A stretch of DNA of 43,158 bases from Prevotella sp. UBA2725 (lineage in GTDB: Bacteria > Bacteroidota > Bacteroidia > Bacteroidales > Bacteroidaceae), in NCBI GenBank assembly GCA_002353825.1, contig DEKJ01000037.1, positions 1 through 43,158 on the forward strand, in the 5' to 3' direction. A program made the translations under genes and the position numbers. The notes beneath the pieces were generated by a model, which made no database searches, was not told where the DNA came from, and worked only from the letters and a program-made list of their open reading frames with translations. This document shows, piece after piece, positions 14,573 to 22,430 of this stretch; the first letter of the stretch is position 1, and every line of letters starts with the position of its first letter.

Positions 14573-15316
14573 ATGTGGCACCATGGACGAAAGATTATCA
14601 ACGCTTTATTTAAGAAACGGACAACAAGCCCTGCAATACGTGTTGAGCTTGAATCCAAAATACAGGCAGATAGCGACCGAAGCGATATTAGAGTGTTCGA
14701 GGCTCCACTATCCGCTGAACGATATGGAGATTACGAGCAAAGCACGGGAGTTGCAGCGCAAGAGGAAGAAAGCAGACGCGTAATAAATATAGCCAAGTCA
14801 AAGGGTCTATTCATACCCAAAAGCGATTGGCAACAATTCGGTGACAGAAAGAGACTGCCATCGGGTGAGAGTATTGTCTTTCTGAATGAACAGGAGACTG
14901 TCATTACTAAAATTCGCGACCCTTTCGCGAAAGCTGTTATCAAATCTCTACATGCTCAAGATGCTATTTATGAGCACCTTATCCATAATATTCTTTTTCC
15001 TACAACACATTATTCATTCATTGGAATCAGCGAAGACTTCGATGGAGTACGCATGATATTGCAACAAAAGTACTTCTCACGTTATTTCTTAACTCCCACC
15101 CAGAAAAGTATTAATGAATATTTGATGAGCGGTCTTGGCCTTCATTTAGAGGATCGCTATTATTATGCCAACGACTATTTTGCCGTCACCGACGTTTCAG
15201 CCGATGGCGACAACGTGTTGACTGATGAAAGGAATCTCTATTTCATTGACCCCATCATCAAATTCAAGAAACCTGCCGTTGAGGTCTTGGAACATTATTA
15301 CAAACTTCTCAAGTAG
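14573..15316 (+). CDS. kinase-like protein, polyvalent-protein kinase type (start uncertain)
   Basis: The C-terminal 180 residues look like a small protein-kinase-fold domain: SIVFLNEQETVITKIRDP (possible ATP-site Lys), DAIYEHLIHNILFP, VRMILQQKYF, and a catalytic-loop and metal-site pattern DVSADGDNVLTDERNLYFID, resembling D-x-N and the DFG-like D of kinases. This is like the kinase domain found in phage and plasmid polyvalent proteins; the assignment is by eye. The first 70 codons overlap another ORF (14583-14783) in the +1 frame and translate to an unconvincing sequence, so the true start may lie near 14780-14800, where no ATG, GTG or TTG is in frame, or the protein may be reached by frameshift. 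Below-average GC suggests an accessory gene. Confidence 0.55.
   Translation: MWHHGRKIINALFKKRTTSPAIRVELESKIQADSDRSDIRVFEAPLSAERYGDYEQSTGVAAQEEESRRVINIAKSKGLFIPKSDWQQFGDRKRLPSGESIVFLNEQETVITKIRDPFAKAVIKSLHAQDAIYEHLIHNILFPTTHYSFIGISEDFDGVRMILQQKYFSRYFLTPTQKSINEYLMSGLGLHLEDRYYYANDYFAVTDVSADGDNVLTDERNLYFIDPIIKFKKPAVEVLEHYYKLLK
14583..14783 (+). CDS. small protein, 67 aa, overlapping the kinase gene
   Basis: I do not recognise a family. The product (MDERLSTLYLRNGQQALQYV...) has regular amphipathic helices and ends in a basic tail (ELQRKRKKADA), and reads more like a real protein than the overlapping frame. It starts about 30 nt after a strong promoter and ends just where the kinase domain begins in the -1 frame. 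By position it could be an antitoxin or partner of the kinase; this is inference. Confidence 0.5.
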   Translation: MDERLSTLYLRNGQQALQYVLSLNPKYRQIATEAILECSRLHYPLNDMEITSKARELQRKRKKADA

Positions 15317-15353
15317 ACCCGTAAGATTTTATCCCACATTTTCACAGTTTTCC

Positions 15354-15384
15354 TTGCCCCTCTACTTTTTATTCCTTATCTTTG
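15354..15384 (+). promoter_or_regulatory. promoter of the hepT-mntA pair
   Basis: TTG (15354-15356) and TATCTTTG (15377-15384) are separated by 20 bp. The start codon follows 20 nt after the -7 element, so the leader is very short. Confidence 0.65.
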
Positions 15385-15404
15385 CGGTAAAAACAAGGAC
15401 GACT

Positions 15405-15851
15405 ATGACAGAGCCCAACGAACTCCCAAAATGGGAACGGAAATATAGAAACTACCATAAAGCACTCAGCCGACTGGCAGAGATTGTCAATACCGCCAAG
15501 AAGCGAGAACTCAACGACTTCGAAAGAGACGGATTGATACAACGCTTCGAGTTTACACACGAGTGTGCGTGGAAACTCATGAAATGTTATGCTGAGTATA
15601 AGGATATCCAAGGGATAGGCGGCTCAAAAGACGCAACGCGCTACGCTGTGGACTTAGATCTCATTGCTGATGGCAATATTTGGATGCAGATGATAAAAAG
15701 CCGGAATGAGACTTCACACAATTACAACGGAGATGTTGCCGACGATGTCATTGAAAACATCCTCAATCTCTTCTTTCCAGAAATGGTGAAGCTTGATGGT
15801 AAGTTTGAAACTCTGTCAAAGGTTACTCCTAACTCCTTATTTAATAGCTAA
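15405..15851 (+). CDS. HepT-type HEPN toxin (HI0074 family)
   Basis: The 148-residue helical protein belongs to the nucleotidyltransferase-substrate-binding/HEPN group. It carries RNETSHNY near its C-terminal third, an exact fit to the RX4HXY motif of HepT RNase toxins, whose Tyr is AMPylated by the partner MntA. Helices with ECAWKLMKCYAEY and SKDATRYAVDLDLI fit the HI0074 family. ATG 15405 gives the normal family N-terminus (TEPNELPKWERKYRNYHKAL). Its stop overlaps the next start (TAATG), so translation is coupled. It has its own promoter. Confidence 0.85.
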   Translation: MTEPNELPKWERKYRNYHKALSRLAEIVNTAKKRELNDFERDGLIQRFEFTHECAWKLMKCYAEYKDIQGIGGSKDATRYAVDLDLIADGNIWMQMIKSRNETSHNYNGDVADDVIENILNLFFPEMVKLDGKFETLSKVTPNSLFNS

Positions 15852-16150
15852 TGTACGGTTTATCTGAAGGCAATATCAAAGAACTGAGGGATATCCTTAG
15901 TTCTTGTCCCCATATTGAGCAGGCCATCATTTTCGGCTCACGGGTCCGTGGCGACTACCGCCCAGGCTCGGATGTAGACTTGTCGCTGAAAGGCAAAGAG
16001 TTGACACTGACGGACGTGGCATGGCTTGATGCAAAGTTGGAAGATTCGTACATTCCTTACTTCTTTGATACGAACATTTATTCCCGTCTTCGGAATAAAG
16101 ACCTTATTGATGATATAGATCGGGAGGGCGAAGTGATATATCAGAAGTAA
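15851..16150 (+). CDS. MntA-type minimal nucleotidyltransferase antitoxin
   Basis: The 99-residue protein has FGSRVRGDYRPGSDVDLSL, an exact GSX10DXD nucleotidyltransferase motif. In characterised HepT/MntA pairs this enzyme adds AMP groups to the toxin Tyr to neutralise it. It begins at the last base of the upstream stop codon (TAATG). Length and gene order (toxin first) match the HI0074/HI0073 arrangement. The activity in this organism is inferred from the motifs. Confidence 0.87.
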   Translation: MYGLSEGNIKELRDILSSCPHIEQAIIFGSRVRGDYRPGSDVDLSLKGKELTLTDVAWLDAKLEDSYIPYFFDTNIYSRLRNKDLIDDIDREGEVIYQK

Positions 16151-16171
16151 TAACTACGGCTTTCTCTCATC

Positions 16172-16259
16172 ACGCCTCAACTGTGTCGCATTTCCGACGC
16201 ATATGCGGCGTGTTACCGCCCCATATGTGACGCGTTACCGACGCATATGAGGCGCGATA
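16172..16259. repeat. 22-bp degenerate tandem repeat, array 1
   Basis: Three units (16194-16215, 16216-16237, 16238-16259) share CATATG at the same position and a GTTACCG junction; a fourth, weaker unit (16172-16193, 12 of 22 identical) precedes them. The array sits between the convergent mntA-type and AraC-type genes. It has no spacers and is not CRISPR. Confidence 0.75.
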
Positions 16260-16275
16260 TGGTTTCACCGTAGGT

Positions 16276-17169
16276 CTACCCTTTCTGCGCCCGCAGTTTC
16301 AGCGGTGACATGCCGAAGTTGCGGCGGACATAACTGCCGAAGAAGGAGAGGTTCGGGAAGCCAAGCTTAAAAGCAATCTCTTTCACCGACATCGTCGTAT
16401 GGCAGAGCAGATGCCGAATGTCCTCCTTAGTATATTGTGTGATCCACGCTGAAGCCGACTTGCCACTGTATTTTGTGCAGAGCATTGTGAGATACTTCGG
16501 TGTGATATTCAATTGCTCTGCATAATACTCCACAGGCCGATGCTTGACATCATTAGAGGTGATGAGCCGCAAGAAATTATGAAACACCACATTGCCATGT
16601 GACTCCTCATCTTCCGGTTCCATCTGCGTCTGCTCATCCAACAACCCTATCACATCGTAGAGCAACGCCTGGATGACAGCCTGCATCGTCAGCGTGTTGT
16701 TGGGCCGGTCCTGGTGCTGCATCTTAAACTTAATAAGCTCATAATAATACACAAACTGCTCGCGGTCTTCCTCCGGCAGCGTGATGATGTTTGTCTTCCG
16801 TGAATAGATACTGACATTCCAACGATTCACCATATCGCCCAACATCGCATGAATGATATCATCCGAGAGACACAAGATCTTACACTCAAAGTCAGGACTG
16901 AACATATAATTGTCGAGGATGACATAAGGCGCACTGAGCAATATCTCCTCCTTCTTTAACTGCAACTGTTTGTCATTGATATCAAACTGTATGCGCCCAT
17001 TGGTGCAGATGATGATAAAGTTCATCTTGGCATACAACGGGGCAACGTCTTTAAGATCATGGATATCATCCACGATCGCCACATCACCGTCGTAATACTT
17101 CACGAGCTGGTTGCCATTGTTCAAATCCTCCATATTCAATTCTTTCAAGACGAGCTGATTGTTCTCCAT
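16276..17169 (-). CDS. AraC-family transcriptional regulator
   Basis: The protein of about 297 residues has an N-terminal cupin-like sensor region (FIIICTNGRIQFDINDKQL, residues 45-65 approximately) and a C-terminal AraC double helix-turn-helix (ASAWITQYTKEDIRHLL, then MSVKEIAFKLGFPNLSFFG and YVRRNFGMSPLKLR). I chose ATG 17169 (MENNQLVLKEL); in-frame ATGs at 17181 and 17196 are alternatives. It is divergent from the export operon that starts at 17380 and is the obvious candidate regulator for it. The inducer is unknown. Confidence 0.9.
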   Translation of the reverse strand: MENNQLVLKELNMEDLNNGNQLVKYYDGDVAIVDDIHDLKDVAPLYAKMNFIIICTNGRIQFDINDKQLQLKKEEILLSAPYVILDNYMFSPDFECKILCLSDDIIHAMLGDMVNRWNVSIYSRKTNIITLPEEDREQFVYYYELIKFKMQHQDRPNNTLTMQAVIQALLYDVIGLLDEQTQMEPEDEESHGNVVFHNFLRLITSNDVKHRPVEYYAEQLNITPKYLTMLCTKYSGKSASAWITQYTKEDIRHLLCHTTMSVKEIAFKLGFPNLSFFGSYVRRNFGMSPLKLRAQKG

Positions 17170-17320
17170 ATTGTATATCATTCTTTTTGGCTGCAAATAT
17201 CGGAAAAATTCACCATATTTGATGTCTTATACTTCTTAATTATTTTATAAAAGGGCAACATACTGCCGTTTCTGACAATCATTCAGAAGAATAGAACACC
17301 GGATATGCCTATTATTGTTA

Positions 17321-17328
17321 GAACTTTG
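17321..17328 (+). promoter_or_regulatory. weak -7 element of the export operon
   Basis: GAACTTTG differs from TAnnTTTG at its first position, and no TTG lies at the -33 position. A weak core promoter would fit dependence on the divergent AraC-type activator; this is inference. Confidence 0.35.
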
Positions 17329-17379
17329 CAGTAAAAACAAAGCAATTACCCAACAATAATATACGCAACATATCAAGCA

Positions 17380-18381
17380 ATGAGGTCAAAAAGGATATTT
17401 CATATCATCTTTCACAACAAGATTCTGTTGACAGCCATCATCATTCTCTTCATCGTGATCGCTGCCATCATCGTAGGACTGTGCATCCCAAAACATCAGC
17501 CAACGATAGAAGGGCAGCTCGAGTCGACCGACTACCGTGTCTCGACAAAGGTTCCGAGCCGTGTCGTGAAGCTTCTTGTCGGTGAAGGCGACTACGTCCA
17601 CGAAGGCGACACCCTCGCCATCCTCTCGGCGCCCGAGGTGAACGCCCTCGAACAGGTTACGCAAGCCAAGGAGCAAGCAGCAGGAGCCAGTGAAGCGCTG
17701 ATCAATGAAGGAACGCGAAAGGAAGCCGTGCAGTCGGCTTATTATCGTTGGCAACAGGCCGTGTCAGCCCGCGACATCAGTGAGAAGACTTATGCGCGTA
17801 TCAGTAAGCTCTATGCCCAAGGCGTCGTGTCGGCGCAGAAAAGGGACGAGGCACAGTCGGCCCGCGATGCCGCTGTCGCTGCGGCACAAGCTATGCGTGA
17901 ACAATATGAACAGGCTAAGAACGGTTCCCGGCATGAGGAGAAGAGAGCCTCCGGTGCCATGACCAAGGCCGCAGGCGCACGGGTGAAAGAAGTGAGAAGT
18001 CTGCTCAACGAGACAGTGCTTACCGCTCCGCAGAGCGGATGGGTCACGGAAGTCTTCGTGGAGATTGGTGAGTTCGTAGGTACGGGAGCCCCAATCATGA
18101 ACGTGGAGACGGATGACTACTGGTTCTCATTCTTCGTCAATGAGGACAAGTTGAAAGGCATCGACTATCACGACAAGGTACTTATCTATCGACCCGCTAC
18201 AGGCGACACCGTCCTGACACATGTCACCCGCATCGAGAACGCCGGCGACTTCGCTTCCTGGAAAGCCACACGCGCACTCAACGACATCGACCTCAAACTC
18301 TTCGAGGTACGTATGCGCGCCGACAAGCCACTGAAGTCACCCCACGCCGGAGAGTCTGCGGTATGGGTCAGAGGAAAATAA
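17380..18381 (+). CDS. HlyD-type membrane fusion protein 1
   Basis: This is a periplasmic adaptor that links an inner-membrane exporter to an outer-membrane channel. The 333-residue protein has one N-terminal membrane segment (about 12-36), a biotinyl-lipoyl half motif (IEGQLESTDYRVSTKVPSRV then LLVGEGDYVHEGDTLAIL), a long Ala/Glu/Lys-rich coiled coil (about 85-205), a second lipoyl half and a beta-barrel domain. It is a clear paralogue of the fourth gene of the operon (GDYVH-GDTLAIL, QKRDEA, FEVR all shared). The permeases follow after 35 nt. Confidence 0.9.
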   Translation: MRSKRIFHIIFHNKILLTAIIILFIVIAAIIVGLCIPKHQPTIEGQLESTDYRVSTKVPSRVVKLLVGEGDYVHEGDTLAILSAPEVNALEQVTQAKEQAAGASEALINEGTRKEAVQSAYYRWQQAVSARDISEKTYARISKLYAQGVVSAQKRDEAQSARDAAVAAAQAMREQYEQAKNGSRHEEKRASGAMTKAAGARVKEVRSLLNETVLTAPQSGWVTEVFVEIGEFVGTGAPIMNVETDDYWFSFFVNEDKLKGIDYHDKVLIYRPATGDTVLTHVTRIENAGDFASWKATRALNDIDLKLFEVRMRADKPLKSPHAGESAVWVRGK

Positions 18382-18416
18382 TGCTTCTATGAATACTGCA
18401 TTAGAAAAATACTGAT

Positions 18417-19601
18417 ATGAATAAACTCAAAATACTCCGTCGACGATTCATCTACATCAACCGACGAGAGATCAAACAATACTCGCAACGACCGTTGTTC
18501 TTGTTCAGTATGATTATCGCCCCGTTGTTAGTCATCTTCTTCTTTACGACACTCATGATGAAAGGCCTTCCCACCCGACTGCCTGCAGCCATTGTGGACG
18601 AGGACCAGACACATGTCACTCGCATTGTACAGCGCTTGCTCAACGGGTTCGAGGAGACGGATGTCAAATATGTATTTCACAATTTCCACGATGCGCGCAA
18701 AGCCATGCAGGAAGGAAAGATCTATGCATTCTTCTACATCCCCAAAGGTCTGACGAAAGACTGCGAGTCGAGTCGTCAGCCGACAATCTCTTTCTATACC
18801 AACGACTGCTATTATGTACCCGGTAACCTTCTTATGAAGGATATGAAGACCGCTTCTGTACTTGCAGGACTGGCACTGACGCGCAGTAGTCTGTGGGGAC
18901 ACGGCATCGCCAACGACCGCGTGATGGGCATTCTGCAACCCGTCGTCATCGAGACACACCCGTTGAGGAACTCATTCCTCGACTACTCCGTCTATCTGAG
19001 CAATATGCTCGTTCCGGGAATCATCATCTTGCTGATGCTCCTGACGACGACCTACACCATCGGTCTCGAATGGAAACAAGACCAGCAGCAGATGCTCTAT
19101 ATCTACTCCGGTCACAGTCCAGCATTGGCATTAGCAGCCAAGCTTCTGCCGCAGACGATCATCTATTCCATCATCCTCATCTTCATGGATGTATGGTTCT
19201 ATTGTTACCTCGGCTTCCCCTGCAACTGTGGCTTACCGATGATGTTCGGCCTCAGCATCCTCACAGTCTTGGCAAGTCAGGGCTTCGGTGTCTTCCTTTT
19301 CGGACTGATGGCGGGTGAGATGCGACTCGCCATGTGTATCTGCTCGTTGTGGGGTATCCTCTCGTTCTCGCTGGCAGGCTTCACGTTTCCCGTCACGGCG
19401 ATGTCGCCTTTCCTACGATTCCTTGCCGCATGGTTCCCACTGCGCCACTATTATCTCATCTATGTCAACTGTGCACTCGACGGATATTCGATCCATTATA
19501 TCTGGTCGTCAGTAGTGGCGATGATAGGCTTCGCATTGCTGCCCATCGTGGTACTGCCGCGATATCATAAAGCGTTCCTTAAATTCAAATACATACAATA
19601 A
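18417..19601 (+). CDS. ABC-2 type transporter permease 1
   Basis: The 394-residue membrane protein has one N-terminal membrane helix (about 25-47), a large extracytoplasmic domain (about 50-190) and about five C-terminal membrane helices, the layout of ABC-2 permeases such as YhhJ. The segment MLVPGIIILLMLLTTTYTIG followed by EWKQDQQQMLYIYSGHSP is typical. The start is ATG 18417. It lies between an HlyD-type gene and a paralogous permease 12 nt downstream. No ATP-binding domain is present in this protein. Confidence 0.9.
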   Translation: MNKLKILRRRFIYINRREIKQYSQRPLFLFSMIIAPLLVIFFFTTLMMKGLPTRLPAAIVDEDQTHVTRIVQRLLNGFEETDVKYVFHNFHDARKAMQEGKIYAFFYIPKGLTKDCESSRQPTISFYTNDCYYVPGNLLMKDMKTASVLAGLALTRSSLWGHGIANDRVMGILQPVVIETHPLRNSFLDYSVYLSNMLVPGIIILLMLLTTTYTIGLEWKQDQQQMLYIYSGHSPALALAAKLLPQTIIYSIILIFMDVWFYCYLGFPCNCGLPMMFGLSILTVLASQGFGVFLFGLMAGEMRLAMCICSLWGILSFSLAGFTFPVTAMSPFLRFLAAWFPLRHYYLIYVNCALDGYSIHYIWSSVVAMIGFALLPIVVLPRYHKAFLKFKYIQ

Positions 19602-19613
19602 GATCAAGAAATC

Positions 19614-20771
19614 ATGAAAGACCTTCTCTATATATGGTATGACGAGTGCCGCACGGTGCTGCGCGATAAGGGTATCCTCATCTTCATCATCTTCGTGCCT
19701 CTCGCCTATCCGCTGCTCTATTCCTACGTCTACACAAACGAAGTGTGCCGCGATGTGCCGTGCGCGGTCGTCGATGACTGCGGTACGGCGTTGAGCCGCG
19801 AGCTGGTTCATCATATTGACGCCACGCCCGATGCCAAGACAATCGGCTATTTCCCGAACATGAAAGAAGCAGAGCTACAGATCAAGAAGCACAACGCCTA
19901 CGGCATTCTCCATATCCCCAGTTCGTTTGAGGAGGATTTCCGCAATGGCAAGCAGACGAATGTGGGTCTCTACTGCGACATGAGCAGTATGCTCTATTAC
20001 AAGGCCCTGCTCTTGGCAGCCACCGATGCATCTCTCGACATGAACAACGACATCAAGATTGAAAAGATCGGAGCTACGACGATCCGTGATGAGGAAGTGT
20101 CGAAGATGCCAATCCTCTACGACCACATCTCGCTGTTCAATCCGCAGTCGGGCTTTGCCTCTTTCCTCATCCCGCCCATTCTGATGCTTATCATCCAGCA
20201 GACGCTCTTGTTGGGTATCGGTATGGAGATGGGTAACACGCGGGAGAAATATATGGGCTCCGTCATTCCTTTTGATCCCCATTACAAACGCATCATGCCG
20301 ATTGTCTGGGGCAAGGCTCTGTTCTATCTGCCGCTCTATTTCATCATGGCTATCTACATGTTCACGTTTGTCAACCAAGAGTTTGGCCTGCTACAGCTGG
20401 GCGATTACTGGACGCTGATTGCGTTCATCATCCCCTATCTCTTAGACTGTATCTTCTTCGCCGTGACGCTCTCCTCCCTCATCTACCGGCGCGAGGACTG
20501 TATCATGATCTTCGTCTTCATGTCTGTCATCATGGTGTTTCTCTCCGGTATTTCGTGGCCTGCGTCCAACATTCCCTTGTTCTGGAAAATCGTCTCATGG
20601 ATATTCCCCTCCACACTCGGCATGAATGCTTACATCCACATCGAGTCGATGGGCTGCAGTTTATCCGACATCCCCAATCTCTACATGGGAATATGGATTC
20701 AGGTTGTTGTTTATTTCGGCACCGCCTGCATCGTCTATATCCGCAACATTAACAAGATGCTCATAAAATAG
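19614..20771 (+). CDS. ABC-2 type transporter permease 2
   Basis: The 385-residue protein has the same layout as its upstream neighbour: N-terminal helix (GILIFIIFVPLAYPLLYSYV), an extracytoplasmic domain with conserved VVDDCGTALSRELVHHIDA, and C-terminal helices including LIPPILMLIIQQTLLLGIGM. Two different half-permeases would form a heterodimer. The next gene starts 22 nt after the stop. The ATPase expected for ABC export is not encoded in the operon. Confidence 0.9.
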   Translation: MKDLLYIWYDECRTVLRDKGILIFIIFVPLAYPLLYSYVYTNEVCRDVPCAVVDDCGTALSRELVHHIDATPDAKTIGYFPNMKEAELQIKKHNAYGILHIPSSFEEDFRNGKQTNVGLYCDMSSMLYYKALLLAATDASLDMNNDIKIEKIGATTIRDEEVSKMPILYDHISLFNPQSGFASFLIPPILMLIIQQTLLLGIGMEMGNTREKYMGSVIPFDPHYKRIMPIVWGKALFYLPLYFIMAIYMFTFVNQEFGLLQLGDYWTLIAFIIPYLLDCIFFAVTLSSLIYRREDCIMIFVFMSVIMVFLSGISWPASNIPLFWKIVSWIFPSTLGMNAYIHIESMGCSLSDIPNLYMGIWIQVVVYFGTACIVYIRNINKMLIK

Positions 20772-20793
20772 ATGCTGATAAATTAATGTGATT

Positions 20794-21777
20794 ATGGAAC
20801 AGAAAAAAGAACATATAAACGTTGTCATTGCCCTCTTATCCTTCACCCTCATCGTAACCGGTGTGGCCTTGATAGGCTACCTCTGTTTTGGTGACGAGAA
20901 AGAACCGATCCAAGGACAGATTGAAGCACGAGAATATCAGGTTTCCTCCAAACTCTCCGCCCGCGTGAAGCGGTTGTGTGTGGAGGAAGGCGACTATGTG
21001 CATGTTGGTGACACACTCGCCATCCTTCAGGATCCGGAACTCAATGCTCAGCAACAAGCTGCTGAAGCTACGGAGCAAGCCACGCAGGCGATCAGTGAGA
21101 TGACTGAAAACGGTACCCGGCAAGAACAGATTCAGACGGCTGCGAACCTCGTGCTCCAGGCAAAGGCAGCTCTGAACATTGCCCTGAAGACTTATCAGCG
21201 TGTGCAGAAACTATCCGATGAGGGCGTGGCGAGCACGCAGAAACGCGACGAGGCGAAAGCGGCTTACGATGCTGCCGCAGCTCAAGTAAAAGTAGCTCTG
21301 AGTCAATATGAGATGGCAAAGAACGGTGCACGAAAAGAAGAAAAGAAGGCTGCAGCTGAACAGGCGAAAGCTGCGGGAGGAGGCGTCGATGTCGTCCGCT
21401 CCCTACTCCACGAGACCGTGCAGCGCGCTACGGTCGAAGGAGAGGTGGAGAAGATCTATGCTCACGATGGAGAACTTGTGGGCAGTGGCTCACCGATCAT
21501 GACGATCAGTGTCCTGAAAGATCAATGGGCTTCATTCTTCATTCGTGAAGACCTGCTCCATGGCATCGAACCGGGAAAGGAGATCAAGGTCCACTCCGAG
21601 GCTTTCAATCAGACCTACCCCATGCGCGTTTATTACATGAAAGTACAAGGCGAATACACTACGTGGAAAGCTACGAAAGCCGGAGAGGGTCATGCTCTCA
21701 ACACCTTCGAAGTACGTGCTCGTCCTATCGGCAAATGTCCAGATATGCGACCGGGAATGACCTTGACGCTGCGCTAA
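20794..21777 (+). CDS. HlyD-type membrane fusion protein 2
   Basis: The 327-residue protein has one N-terminal membrane helix (about 9-29), lipoyl half motifs (IQGQIEAREYQVSSKLSARV then VEEGDYVHVGDTLAIL), an Ala-rich coiled coil (about 85-200) and a C-terminal barrel. I chose ATG 20794 (MEQKKEHINV) over GTG 20788. It is paralogous to the first gene of the operon, so the operon is flanked by two copies of one family, presumably by duplication. Its stop overlaps that of the convergent gene by 4 nt. Confidence 0.9.
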   Translation: MEQKKEHINVVIALLSFTLIVTGVALIGYLCFGDEKEPIQGQIEAREYQVSSKLSARVKRLCVEEGDYVHVGDTLAILQDPELNAQQQAAEATEQATQAISEMTENGTRQEQIQTAANLVLQAKAALNIALKTYQRVQKLSDEGVASTQKRDEAKAAYDAAAAQVKVALSQYEMAKNGARKEEKKAAAEQAKAAGGGVDVVRSLLHETVQRATVEGEVEKIYAHDGELVGSGSPIMTISVLKDQWASFFIREDLLHGIEPGKEIKVHSEAFNQTYPMRVYYMKVQGEYTTWKATKAGEGHALNTFEVRARPIGKCPDMRPGMTLTLR

Positions 21778-22430
21778 AGCACCACCATCTTCACACCTAT
21801 TGACAACCCAATAATGTCCCAGAAGGAGATGTCGGTACCTTGGAAGAGGGAGCGGATATAGAGGTCGCAAGAACTAATCTCATAGAAGAGACTGATAGAC
21901 TTGCAGTGATACTTCTCAGGGTTGAGGTTGAAGGTCAGCCGCTGACCTAAGGCCAAATTGAAACGGAACTTCGTGGAGAGTGCCTGATAATACTTGTCCG
22001 GATAACGCCGGGGCTGACTTCTCCAGAACTCATGACCATAGACGGTGTTGAGATAGATGCTTGTCTCTAAAGGCTCCAACGCAAGCCAATCGTTGAAACT
22101 GATGCTCCACGGGATATAGTTTTCCTTTACCGTGTTCGTCAAATGCGGATGATCACTGTTGTATTTAGGAATATAGCCCCAGAGAATCTGCGTCTCCCAC
22201 TGTCCCCGCTTGCCATAAGACCAGCCTATACCCGTAGAAATCAGTCCCATGTTGCCTGCATTCTGCGCAACGAACTGTGTAGGAATAAGGCTCGCCCAAT
22301 AACGACGCAGATGGTTCACACGGCGGTCGTAACGACTCATTCTTGTTCCTACGCTATCTTCTTGTGCAAAGACGGTCAATGGAAGGAACGCAACCAAGAG
22401 GAGGAAAAATCTAAAAATATACCGTCTCAT
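21774..22430 (-). CDS. putative outer-membrane protein of unknown function
   Basis: The 218-residue protein starts with a signal peptide (MRRYIFRFFLLLVAFLPLTV, ending FAQ). The rest is rich in aromatic residues with alternating beta-strand patterns (WASLIPTQFVAQNAGNMGLI, GIGWSYGKRGQWETQILWGY, FRFNLALGQRLTFNLNP), which suggests a small outer-membrane beta barrel. I do not recognise a named family. ATG 22430 overlaps the end of the phosphoesterase gene by 20 nt, which indicates coupled expression; longer starts add sequence before a good signal peptide. Confidence 0.7.
   Translation of the reverse strand: MRRYIFRFFLLLVAFLPLTVFAQEDSVGTRMSRYDRRVNHLRRYWASLIPTQFVAQNAGNMGLISTGIGWSYGKRGQWETQILWGYIPKYNSDHPHLTNTVKENYIPWSISFNDWLALEPLETSIYLNTVYGHEFWRSQPRRYPDKYYQALSTKFRFNLALGQRLTFNLNPEKYHCKSISLFYEISSCDLYIRSLFQGTDISFWDIIGLSIGVKMVVL

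Noticed and set aside
16172..16259. CRISPR array
   Set aside because: The units are contiguous 22-bp tandem repeats with no unique spacers, and no cas genes are in the window. The same applies to 41152-41227.
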